A stretch of DNA of 6,087 nucleotides, taken from the NCBI GenBank assembly GCA_040003205.1, contig JBDUDA010000191.1, positions 1-6,087 of the forward strand. The letters are read 5' to 3'. A program made the translations under genes and the position numbers. A model generated the notes under the pieces. That model was not told the DNA's origin and searched no databases. It saw only the letters and a list, made by a program, of their open reading frames with translations. Below, piece by piece: positions 5,664 through 6,087 of the stretch (positions are counted from its first letter, which is position 1; each line of letters opens with the position of its first letter). The stretch is from JALYIM01 sp040003205. Lineage in GTDB: Bacteria; Acidobacteriota; Terriglobia; Terriglobales; Acidobacteriaceae.

Positions 5664-5999
5664 ATGGAATTTCAGCGGGCCGAGATCAAAGTAGAAAGCG
5701 AAAAAGAGTTTGATGAATTGAAAGCTGCCATCAATCGCGCTTTCGGAGCGGACAAAGTCGAGAAGTTTTTGCAACACATTCAAAGCAGCGGGATTCGCGT
5801 TCGGGATTTTGAATCGGTGCTATCGAAGGGCATCCTCGAGCGAAGCGGTGACAAGAAGAGTATCGCCAATTATCAAGGTTTGTACGGCGCGCTTCCATTG
5901 TCAGACCAATCGCAGATGCGAGAGTTTTATTTGTCCAAGCTGGAGGAGTTAGATCCGGCGCTTCGCACCAAGTTTAAGAAGCTTTATCAGTACTACTGA
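5664..5999 (+). CDS. Unrecognised 111-residue soluble protein before tuf
   Basis: I do not recognise a family. The product is small, charged and without a signal peptide or membrane helix, so probably cytoplasmic. It looks largely helical: EKEFDELKAAINRAFGADKVEKFLQ (residues 14-38, in part) and SQMREFYLSKLEELDPALRTKF have heptad-like spacing of hydrophobic residues. It ends in LYQYY, with aromatic residues near the C-terminus, and has no cysteines. The start ATG 5664 has GAAGGG at 5647-5652, 11 bases upstream. It lies 36 bases after tRNA-Thr(GGU) and 41 bases before tuf on the same strand, so it is very probably in the tRNA-tuf transcript. The location suggests, but does not show, a link to translation or tRNA handling. 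Coding is likely given length, ribosome site and amino-acid composition. Confidence 0.82.
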   Translation: MEFQRAEIKVESEKEFDELKAAINRAFGADKVEKFLQHIQSSGIRVRDFESVLSKGILERSGDKKSIANYQGLYGALPLSDQSQMREFYLSKLEELDPALRTKFKKLYQYY

Positions 6000-6040
6000 A
6001 AATCGAATTTTACTAAACAAGGCAACGGAGCTAGAACGAA

Positions 6041-6087
6041 ATGGCGAAAGAGAAATTTGAACGGAATAAGCCGCACTGCAATGTCGG
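6041..6087 (+). CDS. tuf: Elongation factor Tu, N-terminal 15 codons (runs off the right edge)
   Basis: The frame begins MAKEKFERNKPHCNV and continues off the window. The stretch KPHxNVG is the characteristic lead-in to the first GTP-binding motif (GHVDHGKT) of EF-Tu, the GTPase that brings aminoacyl-tRNA to the ribosome. The GTP-binding loop itself lies outside the window. Cys at residue 13 replaces the more common Val, a substitution seen in other lineages. GGAG at 6027-6030, ten bases before the ATG, is the ribosome site. Placement after Thr-Tyr-Gly-Thr tRNAs matches the tufB-type locus, giving strong independent support. Confidence 0.95.
   Translation, partial: MAKEKFERNKPHCNV

Overview
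The window reads as chromosomal DNA of a Gram-negative bacterium, most likely an acidobacterium. That placement is an inference from the overall feel of the proteins, the moderate-to-high GC, and a dispersed palindromic repeat opening TGTCATCYCGA that I associate with that phylum. No 16S rRNA is present to confirm it. A periplasmic thiol-redox pair (TlpA-like thioredoxin plus stand-alone DsbD N-terminal domain) supports a two-membrane envelope.

Layout. Bases 1-263 (minus) hold the start of a multi-membrane-helix protein that runs off the left edge. It is divergent from gltX (433-1965, plus), glutamyl-tRNA synthetase. The end of gltX runs into repeat copy 1 (1941-2080), which supplies its last seven sense codons and its stop and fills almost all of the gap to the convergent minus-strand cluster. 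Read 5' to 3', that cluster contains an unrecognised membrane-anchored 359-residue protein (4407-3328), a TlpA-like thioredoxin (3215-2649) and a DsbD N-terminal-domain protein (2652-2092). The last two overlap by 4 bp.

Repeat copy 2 (4556-4687) lies upstream of the right-hand unit, which is all plus strand: tRNA-Thr(UGU), tRNA-Tyr(GUA), a small two-helix membrane ORF, tRNA-Gly(UCC), tRNA-Thr(GGU), an unrecognised 111-residue gene, and the first 15 codons of tuf (EF-Tu). The tRNA order and the following tuf gene match the thrU-tyrU-glyT-thrT-tufB operon of Escherichia coli. The difference is two protein genes inserted between the RNA genes and before tuf.

Most of the window is housekeeping translation machinery (gltX, four tRNAs, tuf) plus a small envelope redox operon. 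I see no phage, CRISPR, toxin-antitoxin or defence genes. The most interesting signals are the two repeat copies, which keep a foldable arm and its loop while the arm's stem sequence is completely different, and the two unrecognised genes embedded in an otherwise widely conserved tRNA-tuf operon.
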